Shown piece by piece: positions 51,115 to 59,932 of a stretch of 64,000 nucleotides of DNA. Source of the DNA: Candidatus Sneabacter namystus. Lineage in GTDB: Bacteria > Pseudomonadota > Alphaproteobacteria > Rickettsiales > Rickettsiaceae. Below the pieces are notes generated by a model. The model saw only the letters and a list, made by a program, of their open reading frames with translations. It did not search any database and was not told the origin of the DNA. Each line of letters starts with the position of its first letter. Position 1 is the stretch's first letter. The stretch is from NCBI RefSeq assembly GCF_008189685.1, contig NZ_CP043312.1, positions 1-64,000 of the forward strand. Direction: 5' to 3'. The position numbers were made by a program, and so were the translations under genes.

Positions 51115-51420
51115 ATGACAAGACGTTGCGAGCTCACTGCAAAAAGTGTCCTGCATGGACACAATGTATCTCATTCTGAAAGAAAAACAAAAAGAACATT
51201 CCTGCCGAATTTGCAAAATAAACGCTTTGTGAGTGATACGCTAGGGTTGAAAATTAAGCTTCGTGTAGCTACAACAGCAATTAAATCAGTAGAAATAAAA
51301 GGAGGATTAGACACGTATCTTTTAAATACAAAGGACTCTTTTCTCTCTAACAAGGCTCGTAAACTAAAAAAATTGCTCCACGGGATAAAAATACAAAAAA
51401 TTATAGATAAACAACAGTAG
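51115..51420 (+). CDS. rpmB: 50S ribosomal protein L28
   Basis: 101 aa. The signature region MTRRCELTAKSVLHGHNVSH, the basic KRTFLPNLQNKRF, and LKIKLRVATTAIKSVEIKGG match L28 of alphaproteobacteria, including the C-terminal extension usual in that class. It is followed by rpmE 33 bases downstream, so the two ribosomal genes are probably one transcript. Confidence 0.95.
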   Translation: MTRRCELTAKSVLHGHNVSHSERKTKRTFLPNLQNKRFVSDTLGLKIKLRVATTAIKSVEIKGGLDTYLLNTKDSFLSNKARKLKKLLHGIKIQKIIDKQQ

Positions 51421-51453
51421 GACCCACAATCCGCTGAAGAGTTAATATGCGTT

Positions 51454-51669
51454 ATGAAAAAAAATATACATCCTGAGTATTCAGAGATCACAGTTAAAAT
51501 TGGTAAGGATGAATTCAAGACTATGTCTACTAGCAGTAAAAAGACACTTTTTATGGATGTAGACTTTAGACAACACCCTGCCTGGACTAAGAAGGGAGTA
51601 GTAGATGCAGGCTCTCAGAGCAGCGTTGTTAATAAATTTCAGAAAAAATATAAGGACCTAGGATTTTAG
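51454..51669 (+). CDS. rpmE: 50S ribosomal protein L31
   Basis: 71 aa. MKKNIHPEYSEITVKIGKDE and VDFRQHPAWTKK followed by FQKKYKDLGF are family features. It has no cysteines, so it is of the zinc-independent (C-minus) type. A start codon with no strong Shine-Dalgarno is used. Confidence 0.93.
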   Translation: MKKNIHPEYSEITVKIGKDEFKTMSTSSKKTLFMDVDFRQHPAWTKKGVVDAGSQSSVVNKFQKKYKDLGF

Positions 51670-51714
51670 CCTTGAGTAAGCGTGGTTTTCATGTTAGAAA
51701 CTAAGGGCAAATGC

Positions 51715-51788
51715 CGCGGAGTGGAGCAGTTTGGTAGCTCGTTAGGCTCATAACCTAAAGGTCGTAGGTTCGAATCCTGCCTCCGCAA
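51715..51788 (+). tRNA. Initiator tRNA-fMet (CAT)
   Basis: A complete cloverleaf: acceptor CGCGGAG/CTCCGCA, D stem GAGC/GCTC with AGTTTGGTA loop, anticodon stem TTAGG/CCTAA with loop CTCATAA (anticodon CAT), T stem GTAGG/CCTGC with loop TTCGAAT. The first pair is C1-A72, a mismatch that is the mark of bacterial initiator tRNA. The 3' end reads A-CC-T, so the final CCA is not fully encoded and must be added. Confidence 0.96.
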
Positions 51789-51860
51789 CCTTGTTTTTCT
51801 TTTGTGTATGTTTTCCCACATCAGATATCTCTGTCGACAGATTATAAAAAATATCTCTAG

Positions 51861-52532
51861 TCATAATATCGACAGGGAAACTCCTATACCTGGCACAAAG
51901 GCATAAAAATCTTTACACTTAATTAGCCTAAGTAATACTGGGGTAAAAGAAACAGACGCCATACCTACAGAAAATTTAACCCCCATCTCAAAAGCACAAA
52001 AGATACCATAATCATTATTTAAGACACTGGTATCATCTTTTTTTTGAAAGCCAAATGGAGTGGAGCCTCTGTTATTAGGGTGTACACATATAGCAGGACC
52101 TATTTTACCTCCTATATAAACATTACTCATCCATGGCAAATAACACCGACCTAAAATGTAAGGAGCCACGTACGCCAATTTATGCCCCTCATCTTTTAAT
52201 GCTTTCAGTCTATTTATTTCTAAGAATTTTAAAACACCACCAGTAGATGCTCCCACTCCAGCTTCTAGAACACTAAAACTAGAACTCATCTCCAGATCAA
52301 AGGTAGTCATATATTCACGTGCACGATATATGTCAGTTACTTTTCCTGTAACGCCAGGACATAAGAGCTTCTGACGATGGAAATCATAACCATCCCCTTT
52401 AATCATAATACTAAATGAAGGAGCAACACTGCACGAAATCGTAGCGCTCGATTTATAAAACGCAATAGAAAGGGCAAGTATAGCAACAGACAAAAAATAC
52501 AACTTTCTTAAATAATTAAGTGTACATTTCAT
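51861..52532 (-). CDS. Putative outer-membrane / exported protein, 223 aa
   Basis: A hydrophobic N-terminus (LYFLSVAILALSIAFYKSSA) looks like a signal peptide or anchor. The rest shows alternating hydrophobic strands with Gly and Ser (MTTFDLEMSSSFSVLEAGVG, YIGGKIGPAICV, EMGVKFSVGMASVSFTPVLL) and ends FVPGIGVSLSIL, suggestive of a beta-barrel outer-membrane protein with a hydrophobic C-terminal residue. I cannot assign it to a named family. It precedes, on the same strand order, the secretion adaptor downstream at lower coordinates only by position; no co-transcription is evident (56-base gap after the HlyD stop). Confidence 0.5.
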   Translation of the reverse strand: MKCTLNYLRKLYFLSVAILALSIAFYKSSATISCSVAPSFSIMIKGDGYDFHRQKLLCPGVTGKVTDIYRAREYMTTFDLEMSSSFSVLEAGVGASTGGVLKFLEINRLKALKDEGHKLAYVAPYILGRCYLPWMSNVYIGGKIGPAICVHPNNRGSTPFGFQKKDDTSVLNNDYGIFCAFEMGVKFSVGMASVSFTPVLLRLIKCKDFYAFVPGIGVSLSIL

Positions 52533-52588
52533 AATCTTGCTTGTTAGTTAGTTATTATCTTAATTCGATCAATTTGCAATTGTCCCCT

Positions 52589-54049
52589 TTACCTCTCTAC
52601 CATAGCTGAAAATGCCTGATCTAAAATAGGATCCAGCAAGTATCGTAACATAGTTCTTGTACCAGTCACAATTTGGATATCTGCAAACATTCCAGGCACA
52701 ATCTTCATACCTCTTGGAATAAGGAAAGCATCTAATTCTTTTTGATCCATCTTGATTTTTGCAACATAAGCATATTGCTGCTGCATGCCGACATTTTCTA
52801 CAACAATGTTAGGAGAAATCGAAACCACTTCTCCATGAAAAACAGGGGAAGTACGAGTTTTAAAAGCCACAAAACGTATTTTAGAAACTTGCCCTACTCT
52901 AACAGCATCTATATGCTGTGGGTTAATTTTAGCCTCAACAATCATTTCACCATCAGTAGGAGTAACTTCAGCAACAAAACCACCTGGATTTATAACAGAA
53001 TCTTGTGTAACAAAGTTCACTATGCCAGAAATAGGAGCCTTAACAAACCTTTCTTCTAAATACTCCCTTGCAACATCATACCTTTCTTTTGCCTCTGTAA
53101 GACGCACCTTTACTTCTTTTAGCTCTTTCAATACTTCTTCAAATCTCCTATTACGTACATCTTGCTTTCGTAATTTCGAGCATATTAATTCCTTTTCTAA
53201 AACCATAATCTCAGAATTTATAGACGCAAGATCCGCCTTTGCCTTCTCATGTTCAGCCTCAGCCGTAGCTGCAGTCATTTTTGCAACAAACCCCTCTTTT
53301 TCTAACTCTTCATTAACATTCAAGCGTTCCTTAGTTACTTTAATATTTTGCAGATAAGATATTTTTGTAGACTTAGCAGAATCTAATTTCTTACTGCATT
53401 TGGAAAATTCTTGATCTAACAGCATTAAGTGGTTGTTCATTATACCTTCCATTTCCTTGAAAATTTTTGTCTGAACATCAATAAACTTAGATACTAAAGG
53501 GTTCTTTGCATTCTTTAACAAAATCCTATCAAAATTAATTTCATCTAGCCCGTCTCTTTGTGCTACAAGCCTATTTTCTAGAGCAATACAATCCAAATAC
53601 CTCTCAAGACACAAAGAGTAATTTACTTTATCATCTGTACATGCAAGCTCTAATAAAACCTGACCAGAACTCACGTAATCGCCTTGTAATACACAAAACT
53701 CTTCAACTTTACCTCCTTTATGATGCTGTATCCTTTGCTTATTTGCCTCAAATTTTACTAACCCAGAAGCATGAGCTGCACTATCTAATGGCGCCAAAGA
53801 TGCCCATAAACCGCCACAAAAAACAAAAATTAAAACTACATATACACCAAACATTATAGGAGCTCTAGCGTATATCATCACCTCTCCTATTGAAGCTGTA
53901 TCTCTATTGACGATAAAACAAGCGCATTGATCCACAAATACTGCACTTTTACCAGCTAATTTTACTAAACTTCTAGTATGTCTACGAGCGTACAATTGCA
54001 TTTGACGCACTAACGTAGTTTTACGCTTCTTTGCTTTAGTGTTTTCCAT
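52589..54049 (-). CDS. HlyD-family periplasmic adaptor of type I secretion
   Basis: 486 aa. One membrane span (about residues 64-88, VYVVLIFVFCGGLWASL) separates a basic cytoplasmic N-terminus from a periplasmic part with biotinyl-lipoyl-like halves (GGKVEEFCVLQGDYVSSGQV and VKAPISGIVNFVTQ) and long coiled-coil hairpin. The C-terminus PRGMKIVPGMFADIQIVTGT is the family motif, ending in a short domain. It couples the ABC exporter to an outer-membrane channel. It begins 12 bases after the ABC gene on the same strand, so they form one operon. The partner TolC is not in the window. Confidence 0.9.
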   Translation of the reverse strand: MENTKAKKRKTTLVRQMQLYARRHTRSLVKLAGKSAVFVDQCACFIVNRDTASIGEVMIYARAPIMFGVYVVLIFVFCGGLWASLAPLDSAAHASGLVKFEANKQRIQHHKGGKVEEFCVLQGDYVSSGQVLLELACTDDKVNYSLCLERYLDCIALENRLVAQRDGLDEINFDRILLKNAKNPLVSKFIDVQTKIFKEMEGIMNNHLMLLDQEFSKCSKKLDSAKSTKISYLQNIKVTKERLNVNEELEKEGFVAKMTAATAEAEHEKAKADLASINSEIMVLEKELICSKLRKQDVRNRRFEEVLKELKEVKVRLTEAKERYDVAREYLEERFVKAPISGIVNFVTQDSVINPGGFVAEVTPTDGEMIVEAKINPQHIDAVRVGQVSKIRFVAFKTRTSPVFHGEVVSISPNIVVENVGMQQQYAYVAKIKMDQKELDAFLIPRGMKIVPGMFADIQIVTGTRTMLRYLLDPILDQAFSAMVER

Positions 54050-54061
54050 GATTTCTACACA

Positions 54062-55765
54062 TTAGGATTTAGGCAGTACGTCTTGTACCGGACCGTAGGA
54101 TGTCACAATTCCCTTATTCAAAACTAATACTTTATCCGCAACAGATAAAATTGAATGCCTATGTGAAATAACAACAATGGCAACACCATGATGCTTTGCA
54201 GTCCTAACTGCAGAAGATAAAGCATCTTCACCAGCAACATCAAGGCTGGCATTCGGTTCATCTAATACCAAGATTTTTGGGTTACCAAAAAACGCCCTTG
54301 CAAGAGCAACTCTCTGACGTTGCCCACCAGACAATCTTGCCCCAGCAACACCGATATCAGTATTATATCCATCACTTAAATTTGTTATCAACTCATGAGC
54401 TCCCGACATCTTAGCTGCTTTTACTACCTCATCAATTGAAAAATGAGGTTTCATACGAGCTATATTTTGCGCAACAGATCCATTAAATAGCTGTACGTCT
54501 TGAGGCAAGTACCCTATTTCCGGCCCCAACACATCTCTATGATGCTTGTGCGCTTCCAACCCATCAATTTTCACAACACCATAAGTAGGTACCCACACAC
54601 CAGTTAACAATCTAGCAAGGGTAGATTTACCACTAGCACTACTTCCTATAATTGCTAACACCTCTCCCTGCTCTACCATAAAAGATACATCTTGCAATAC
54701 GTAACTACCCACCTGTCCAGGATAGGCAAAATATACCCTCTCGATAACAATTATACCGTTTTCTATAGGGACAGGAGCAACATCACTACGAGGATCAGCA
54801 TGAGAAAGTACATTATCTACACGCTTATATGCTTTAACAGCATCATTAAGACTTTGCCACAAACCAACAAAATTATTAAATGGAGCTAAAGCCTTCCCAA
54901 CTAAAATAGAACTAGCGATCATCCCACCTGTTGTCATCTCTTGAGTAGTTACCACTACATATGCAGCAACGCCAGTTACAAACATTTGCAGCAAACTTCT
55001 AATAAACGCAGAAACATTCGAGATAATACCATTCCTATAACTTGCAACACTTTGGCTCTCCAAAGCTGCCTTCTGAGCCAACTTCCAAAATTCTGCAACA
55101 TTATTCACCATTCCCATAGCCTCCACTACTTCGGCATTCCTAGAAGCGATCTCTAAGCGTGCAACACTCTTATTCATATGATCAGAGGACTCACGTAATT
55201 TTGCCTTAGTGATAATGCTATTGAGAAATGCAAAAAATATTATCAATACCGCACCAACCACAGCAATGATACACATATAAGGGTGTATCATATACAAAAC
55301 TACCAAATAGGGAACAGTCCAAGGAGCGTCAAATATGGCGTTTATACCAGCACTAGTTAAGAAAATTTTCACAGTCTGGAAATCTCTTAAAGTCTGTCCA
55401 CTTTGTAAAGTCTTAGTCCTTGCCTCAGCAACTATCACCTTCTTGAAAATTAAGTAAGAAACTTTTACATCAAGCCACTTACCTATCTTAATCAAAGTAA
55501 AAGAACGTGCCACTTGTAGCATGCCCAAAACACAATGCACCATTGCCATGATAAGGGACAGCATCAACAACGTAGCCCTGTTACCACTACCAATAACCCT
55601 ATCCAACACTTGCAAAGAATAAAGAGGAGTAATTAATGAGAGCATATTCACTATAAGAGAAAAGAAGAAGACAACGATAAGTGCCTTCCTTACATCACCC
55701 AAATAACGCTTCAGCAAATCTCCTTCTTTCTCTCTCTCCGCAGATACAAGAGTAACATTACCCAT
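54062..55765 (-). CDS. Type I secretion system permease/ATPase (ABC transporter)
   Basis: 567 aa, PrtD/AprD-like size, without the N-terminal peptidase domain of bacteriocin exporters. The first 300 residues form the membrane domain (LITPLYSLQVLDRVIGSGN is a family start motif). The ATPase domain has Walker A GSSASGKSTLARLLTG (about 373), GYLPQDVQLFNGSVAQNIAR (Q-loop), signature LSGGQRQRVALARAF (about 474), Walker B ILVLDEPNASLD and VVISHRHS (H-loop). It energises export of proteins with C-terminal signals to the outside. Rickettsiales use such systems for repeat-containing effectors. It precedes hlyD in one operon. Confidence 0.92.
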   Translation of the reverse strand: MGNVTLVSAEREKEGDLLKRYLGDVRKALIVVFFFSLIVNMLSLITPLYSLQVLDRVIGSGNRATLLMLSLIMAMVHCVLGMLQVARSFTLIKIGKWLDVKVSYLIFKKVIVAEARTKTLQSGQTLRDFQTVKIFLTSAGINAIFDAPWTVPYLVVLYMIHPYMCIIAVVGAVLIIFFAFLNSIITKAKLRESSDHMNKSVARLEIASRNAEVVEAMGMVNNVAEFWKLAQKAALESQSVASYRNGIISNVSAFIRSLLQMFVTGVAAYVVVTTQEMTTGGMIASSILVGKALAPFNNFVGLWQSLNDAVKAYKRVDNVLSHADPRSDVAPVPIENGIIVIERVYFAYPGQVGSYVLQDVSFMVEQGEVLAIIGSSASGKSTLARLLTGVWVPTYGVVKIDGLEAHKHHRDVLGPEIGYLPQDVQLFNGSVAQNIARMKPHFSIDEVVKAAKMSGAHELITNLSDGYNTDIGVAGARLSGGQRQRVALARAFFGNPKILVLDEPNASLDVAGEDALSSAVRTAKHHGVAIVVISHRHSILSVADKVLVLNKGIVTSYGPVQDVLPKS

Positions 55766-55828
55766 AATTTCGTGGTGTCTAATTAAACTTAAATTCGATA
55801 GCGGTCATATTATCATAATTAATTATTA

Positions 55829-58800
55829 TTAACCACCTTTAACCTTCCTAGAATAAAAACCAGTTCCAGCTGGAATTAGTCTACCTGTAATAACACTTTC
55901 TTTAATGCTCTTTAAACAGTCTACTTTGCCAGATACAGCAGCCTCCGTCAAAACTCTAGTAGTTTCTTGGAATGCGGCTGAAGAAATAAATGAAATATTT
56001 TGTGTAGCGGCCTTTGTAATACCAGAAATTATAACCTCACCTTCTGCACCACTTCCGCCTCGCTTTACTACATCTGAATTTACATTTTCAAATTCTGTTC
56101 TGTCAACTTTTTCTCCAACCAAAAATGTAGTATCGCCCGCATCAAGAATCCTAATTTTTTGTAACATTTGCCTTACTATTATTTCAATATGCTTATCATC
56201 TATTCTCACTCCTTGTAATCTGTATACAGACTGAACTTCTCTTATCATATATTCAGCCAACGCTCCGGTTCCTTTAATACTCAAAATATCTTGTAACAAA
56301 GGAGAACCATCTACAAGAATGGATCCTTTCAGCACTCTTTCACCATTACTACATTCTATATGCCTACCTTTAGACACGCTATATTCATAAACTTTCTTCC
56401 CATCTTCACTAGTCAAAACAATAACTCTCTTTCCTCTAGATTCATCTTTGATCTCCACACATCCATCACATCCTGCCATAATACTAGTAATTTTAGGCTT
56501 TCTTGCCTCAAAGAGATCGGAAACACGAGGCAACCCTCCTGTTATATCACGGCTTTTCATAAACTCTTTTGGTATACGTGCCAACATGTCACCAGCCTTA
56601 ACTAAAGCCTCATTTTCAACAAGTAACAGAGAATTGATAGGTAGGTAAGAAGAAAATTGCTTTGTGTCAGAAACAATCTCTAACATCGGCTGCAATTTAC
56701 TACTACTTCCAACATCTGTCACAACAGACCTAGAAATACCAGTAGATTCATCAAAACTACTACTTACGTTATAGCCATGCTTGATATCATGAAACACCAC
56801 CTTTCCTTCTGCTTCAGAAATAATTGGAATATTGTACGGATCCCATTCAGAAAGCCTTTCTCCTGTTTTCACTTTTGCTCCATCTTTTACAAGTAATAGA
56901 GCCCCATAAGGAACAAAATATTTCGCCATTTCTATAGAACCACGTTCCATGATAGCTATCTTGCAAGTTCTACTTAGTACAACAACATCTCCTTCGGAAT
57001 TTATTACACTATTACCATCAATTATCTTCACGGTCCCCGAAACACTTGCATCAATATATGACGACTCTGCTTTTTTTGTCGAAGCTCCTCCTATGTGAAA
57101 TGTTCTCATAGTTAACTGTGTTCCAGGCTCACCTATAGACTGTGCAGCTATTACACCGGCAGCTTCACCTACCGCTACGATAGAACCAGAAGATAAATCC
57201 AGACCATAACACATAGCACATATTCCATCTTTCGCTTCACACGTTAAAGCAGAGCGAATATAAACGCTTCTTACACCAGAATTTTTAATTACCTCCAAAG
57301 CATCTTCTGTAATAACTCCCCCACCATTTAAAATAATTTTACCACTTCTCACATCTTTTAAATCACTTGCAAGCACTCTACCCATTAACCTCTCTATCAA
57401 TGGTACTACTACTTCACCAGAGCTGGTCAAATCCCTAACTTCTATTCCTACACCAGTTTTACAATCTTTTTCGACAACAACGCAATTAAGAGCAACATCA
57501 ACTAACCTTCTAGTAAGGTAACCAGAGTTAGCTGTTTTCAAAGCCGTATCCGCAAGACCTTTTCTTGACCCATGAGTAGAGTTAAAATACTCAGACACAG
57601 TAAGACCTTCCTTAAAATTGGAAGTAATAGGGACCTCTATAATTTTTCCAGAAGAAGTATTAATCAACCCCCTCATTCCAGACATCTGTTTTATCTGAGT
57701 AACAGAACCTCTAGCTCCAGATGTGGACATAGCATACATCGGATGAAGATTGTCTATAGAATCAGTACTATCTTGGTACTTTATAGATTCGATCAAATCT
57801 TGAGTTACTAACTCTGTACAGTGAGTCCACGCATCAATAACCTTGTTATACTTTTCACCCTGTGTAATTAATCCGTCGTAATACTGAGACTCAAATTCTT
57901 CTACTTGTTGTTGAGTATCTGCCACATATTTGTCTTTAAACGCCGGAGCCACCATGTCCCCCATACCTAAAGATAAACCAGAACTACCAGAATATTTGAA
58001 ACCTATTTCCATTAAATTATCAGCAAAAATAACAGTTTCTTTCGTGCCATATAAATCATGGGTGGTTTTTATAAGTAACGCTATATCACTTTTAGTTAAA
58101 GTTTTATTAACCACAGAAAAAGGTATCTTATCTCCACTCGGTAAAATACGACTAAAAATCAATCTACCTGGCGTAGTAACAACAAATTCAGACACGCCAT
58201 TTTGCACAATTTTATACTTAATTTTGTCATGCAGTTTTACCTCGCCATAATGAAGAGCATACTCAACATCACGCATACTAGCATAAATTTTGCAATTTTG
58301 TTTATCACTACCTATCATAGTTGTAAGGTAGAATATGCCCAATATTATATCTTTATCAGCCATAATTACAGGCTGTCCATTAGAGATACTGATAATATTG
58401 TTTGTGGACATCATAAGCACCCTAGCCTCCATTTGAGCTTCTATAGACAAAGGTACATGCACAGCCATTTGATCTCCGTCAAAGTCAGCATTAAAAGCTA
58501 AACATACAAGAGGATGTAAAGTAATCGCCTTACCTTCTACCAACACAGGCTCAAAAGCCTGTACGCTCAATCTGTGCAATGTAGGAGCTCTGTTCAACAG
58601 CACAGGATGTCCTTTAACGACCTCTTCTAACATATCCCATATTTCTGGGCGGCCACTTTCCACCATTTTTTTAGCAGCCTTAATACTGCTTGCTATACCA
58701 TAACCTGTCAATTTCGAGTATAAAAACGGCTTAAATAACTCCAACGCCATGTTTTTAGGAATACCACATTCATGCAACTTTAATGTAGGCCCGGCAACAA

Positions 58801-59869
58801 TTACAGACCTACCAGAATAATCAACACGCTTACCTAGCAAATTTTGTCTAAACCTGCCGCTTTTTCCCTTCAGCATATCTCCTATAGCCTTCAAAGGCCT
58901 TTTGTTAGAACCTTTTACCTTTTCCCCCTTACCATTATCCAGCAAAGCATCTACAGCCTCTTGTAGCATACGCTTTTCATTGGAAATAATGATATCAGGA
59001 GCCTTCAAGGCCAATAATCTTTTTAGCCTATTATTACGATTTAAAACTCTTCTATACAAATCATTAAGATCCGAAGTAGCAAACCTACCCCCATCCAACA
59101 TAACTAAAGGACGTAACTCAGGAGGCATAACAGGTAGAACTGTTATCATCATCCATTCAGGTTTATTCTTTGATGAAATAAAGTTTTCTACTATCTTTAA
59201 TCTTTTTACAATCTTCTTTCTCTTAATTTCAGATTCACAACTACTTAATTCTTTCCTTAAACTAAGTTGCAACTCACCCAAATCTAAATTAGATAACATA
59301 GTTTCTACAGCCTCTCCCCCAATAGAGCTTTCAAACCCTTCTTCTCCGAACTGATCTCTAGCCTCTTGTAACTCATCCTCTGTTAACAACGTACCTACCT
59401 CTAAAGGAGACACACCAGAATCTATCACGACATGAGATTCAAAATATAAAATTTTCTCTAAATCCTTAAGAGACATATTCAATAAACCACCAATACGGGA
59501 TGGTAAAGAACGTAAAAACCAAACATGAGCAACAGGAGCCGCAAGAGTAATATGACCCATCCTTTCTCTCCTTACTCTAGAAACAGTCACCTCTACACCA
59601 CATTTGTGACACACAATACCACGATATCTGATCCTTTTATATCTACCACAGAGGCATTCATAATCTTTTACGGGTCCAAATATTTTTGAGCAAAATAAAC
59701 CACCCTTTTCAGGTTTAAACGTCCTGTAATTAATAGTCTCTGGTTTTAAAACCTCCCCATATGACCAAGATTTAATAGTATCAGGTCCAGCTATACCTAT
59801 TCTCATGGAACTAAACTCCCCTTCAACACGATTTTCATCGCCAAAAAAACCTAAACCACTTCTAGACAT
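55829..59869 (-). CDS. rpoC: DNA-directed RNA polymerase beta' subunit
   Basis: 1346 aa, complete. The N-terminal zinc site (CLCGRYKRIRYRGIVCHKCG, about residues 70-90), NADFDGDQMAVHVPLS with the catalytic aspartates (about 458-470), GARGSVTQIKQMSGMRGL (bridge/trigger region), the second zinc site CEAKDGICAMCYG, and MRTFHIGGA are present. It lies 63 bases after rpoB on the minus strand. The genes are separate, not fused as in Wolbachia. Confidence 0.97.
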   Translation of the reverse strand: MSRSGLGFFGDENRVEGEFSSMRIGIAGPDTIKSWSYGEVLKPETINYRTFKPEKGGLFCSKIFGPVKDYECLCGRYKRIRYRGIVCHKCGVEVTVSRVRRERMGHITLAAPVAHVWFLRSLPSRIGGLLNMSLKDLEKILYFESHVVIDSGVSPLEVGTLLTEDELQEARDQFGEEGFESSIGGEAVETMLSNLDLGELQLSLRKELSSCESEIKRKKIVKRLKIVENFISSKNKPEWMMITVLPVMPPELRPLVMLDGGRFATSDLNDLYRRVLNRNNRLKRLLALKAPDIIISNEKRMLQEAVDALLDNGKGEKVKGSNKRPLKAIGDMLKGKSGRFRQNLLGKRVDYSGRSVIVAGPTLKLHECGIPKNMALELFKPFLYSKLTGYGIASSIKAAKKMVESGRPEIWDMLEEVVKGHPVLLNRAPTLHRLSVQAFEPVLVEGKAITLHPLVCLAFNADFDGDQMAVHVPLSIEAQMEARVLMMSTNNIISISNGQPVIMADKDIILGIFYLTTMIGSDKQNCKIYASMRDVEYALHYGEVKLHDKIKYKIVQNGVSEFVVTTPGRLIFSRILPSGDKIPFSVVNKTLTKSDIALLIKTTHDLYGTKETVIFADNLMEIGFKYSGSSGLSLGMGDMVAPAFKDKYVADTQQQVEEFESQYYDGLITQGEKYNKVIDAWTHCTELVTQDLIESIKYQDSTDSIDNLHPMYAMSTSGARGSVTQIKQMSGMRGLINTSSGKIIEVPITSNFKEGLTVSEYFNSTHGSRKGLADTALKTANSGYLTRRLVDVALNCVVVEKDCKTGVGIEVRDLTSSGEVVVPLIERLMGRVLASDLKDVRSGKIILNGGGVITEDALEVIKNSGVRSVYIRSALTCEAKDGICAMCYGLDLSSGSIVAVGEAAGVIAAQSIGEPGTQLTMRTFHIGGASTKKAESSYIDASVSGTVKIIDGNSVINSEGDVVVLSRTCKIAIMERGSIEMAKYFVPYGALLLVKDGAKVKTGERLSEWDPYNIPIISEAEGKVVFHDIKHGYNVSSSFDESTGISRSVVTDVGSSSKLQPMLEIVSDTKQFSSYLPINSLLLVENEALVKAGDMLARIPKEFMKSRDITGGLPRVSDLFEARKPKITSIMAGCDGCVEIKDESRGKRVIVLTSEDGKKVYEYSVSKGRHIECSNGERVLKGSILVDGSPLLQDILSIKGTGALAEYMIREVQSVYRLQGVRIDDKHIEIIVRQMLQKIRILDAGDTTFLVGEKVDRTEFENVNSDVVKRGGSGAEGEVIISGITKAATQNISFISSAAFQETTRVLTEAAVSGKVDCLKSIKESVITGRLIPAGTGFYSRKVKGG

Positions 59870-59932
59870 ACAAAAGATTACCTATAACAGATGAACTAAA
59901 ATTTCTGAAAAACTTATAACTTGCAATACTCA

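Noticed and set aside
57572-58501. Plus-strand frames within rpoC
   Set aside because: Shadows of the rpoC gene on the other strand.
59870-59932. Fused rpoBC as in Wolbachia
   Set aside because: rpoB ends with a stop and rpoC has its own start 63 bases further; the genes are separate.
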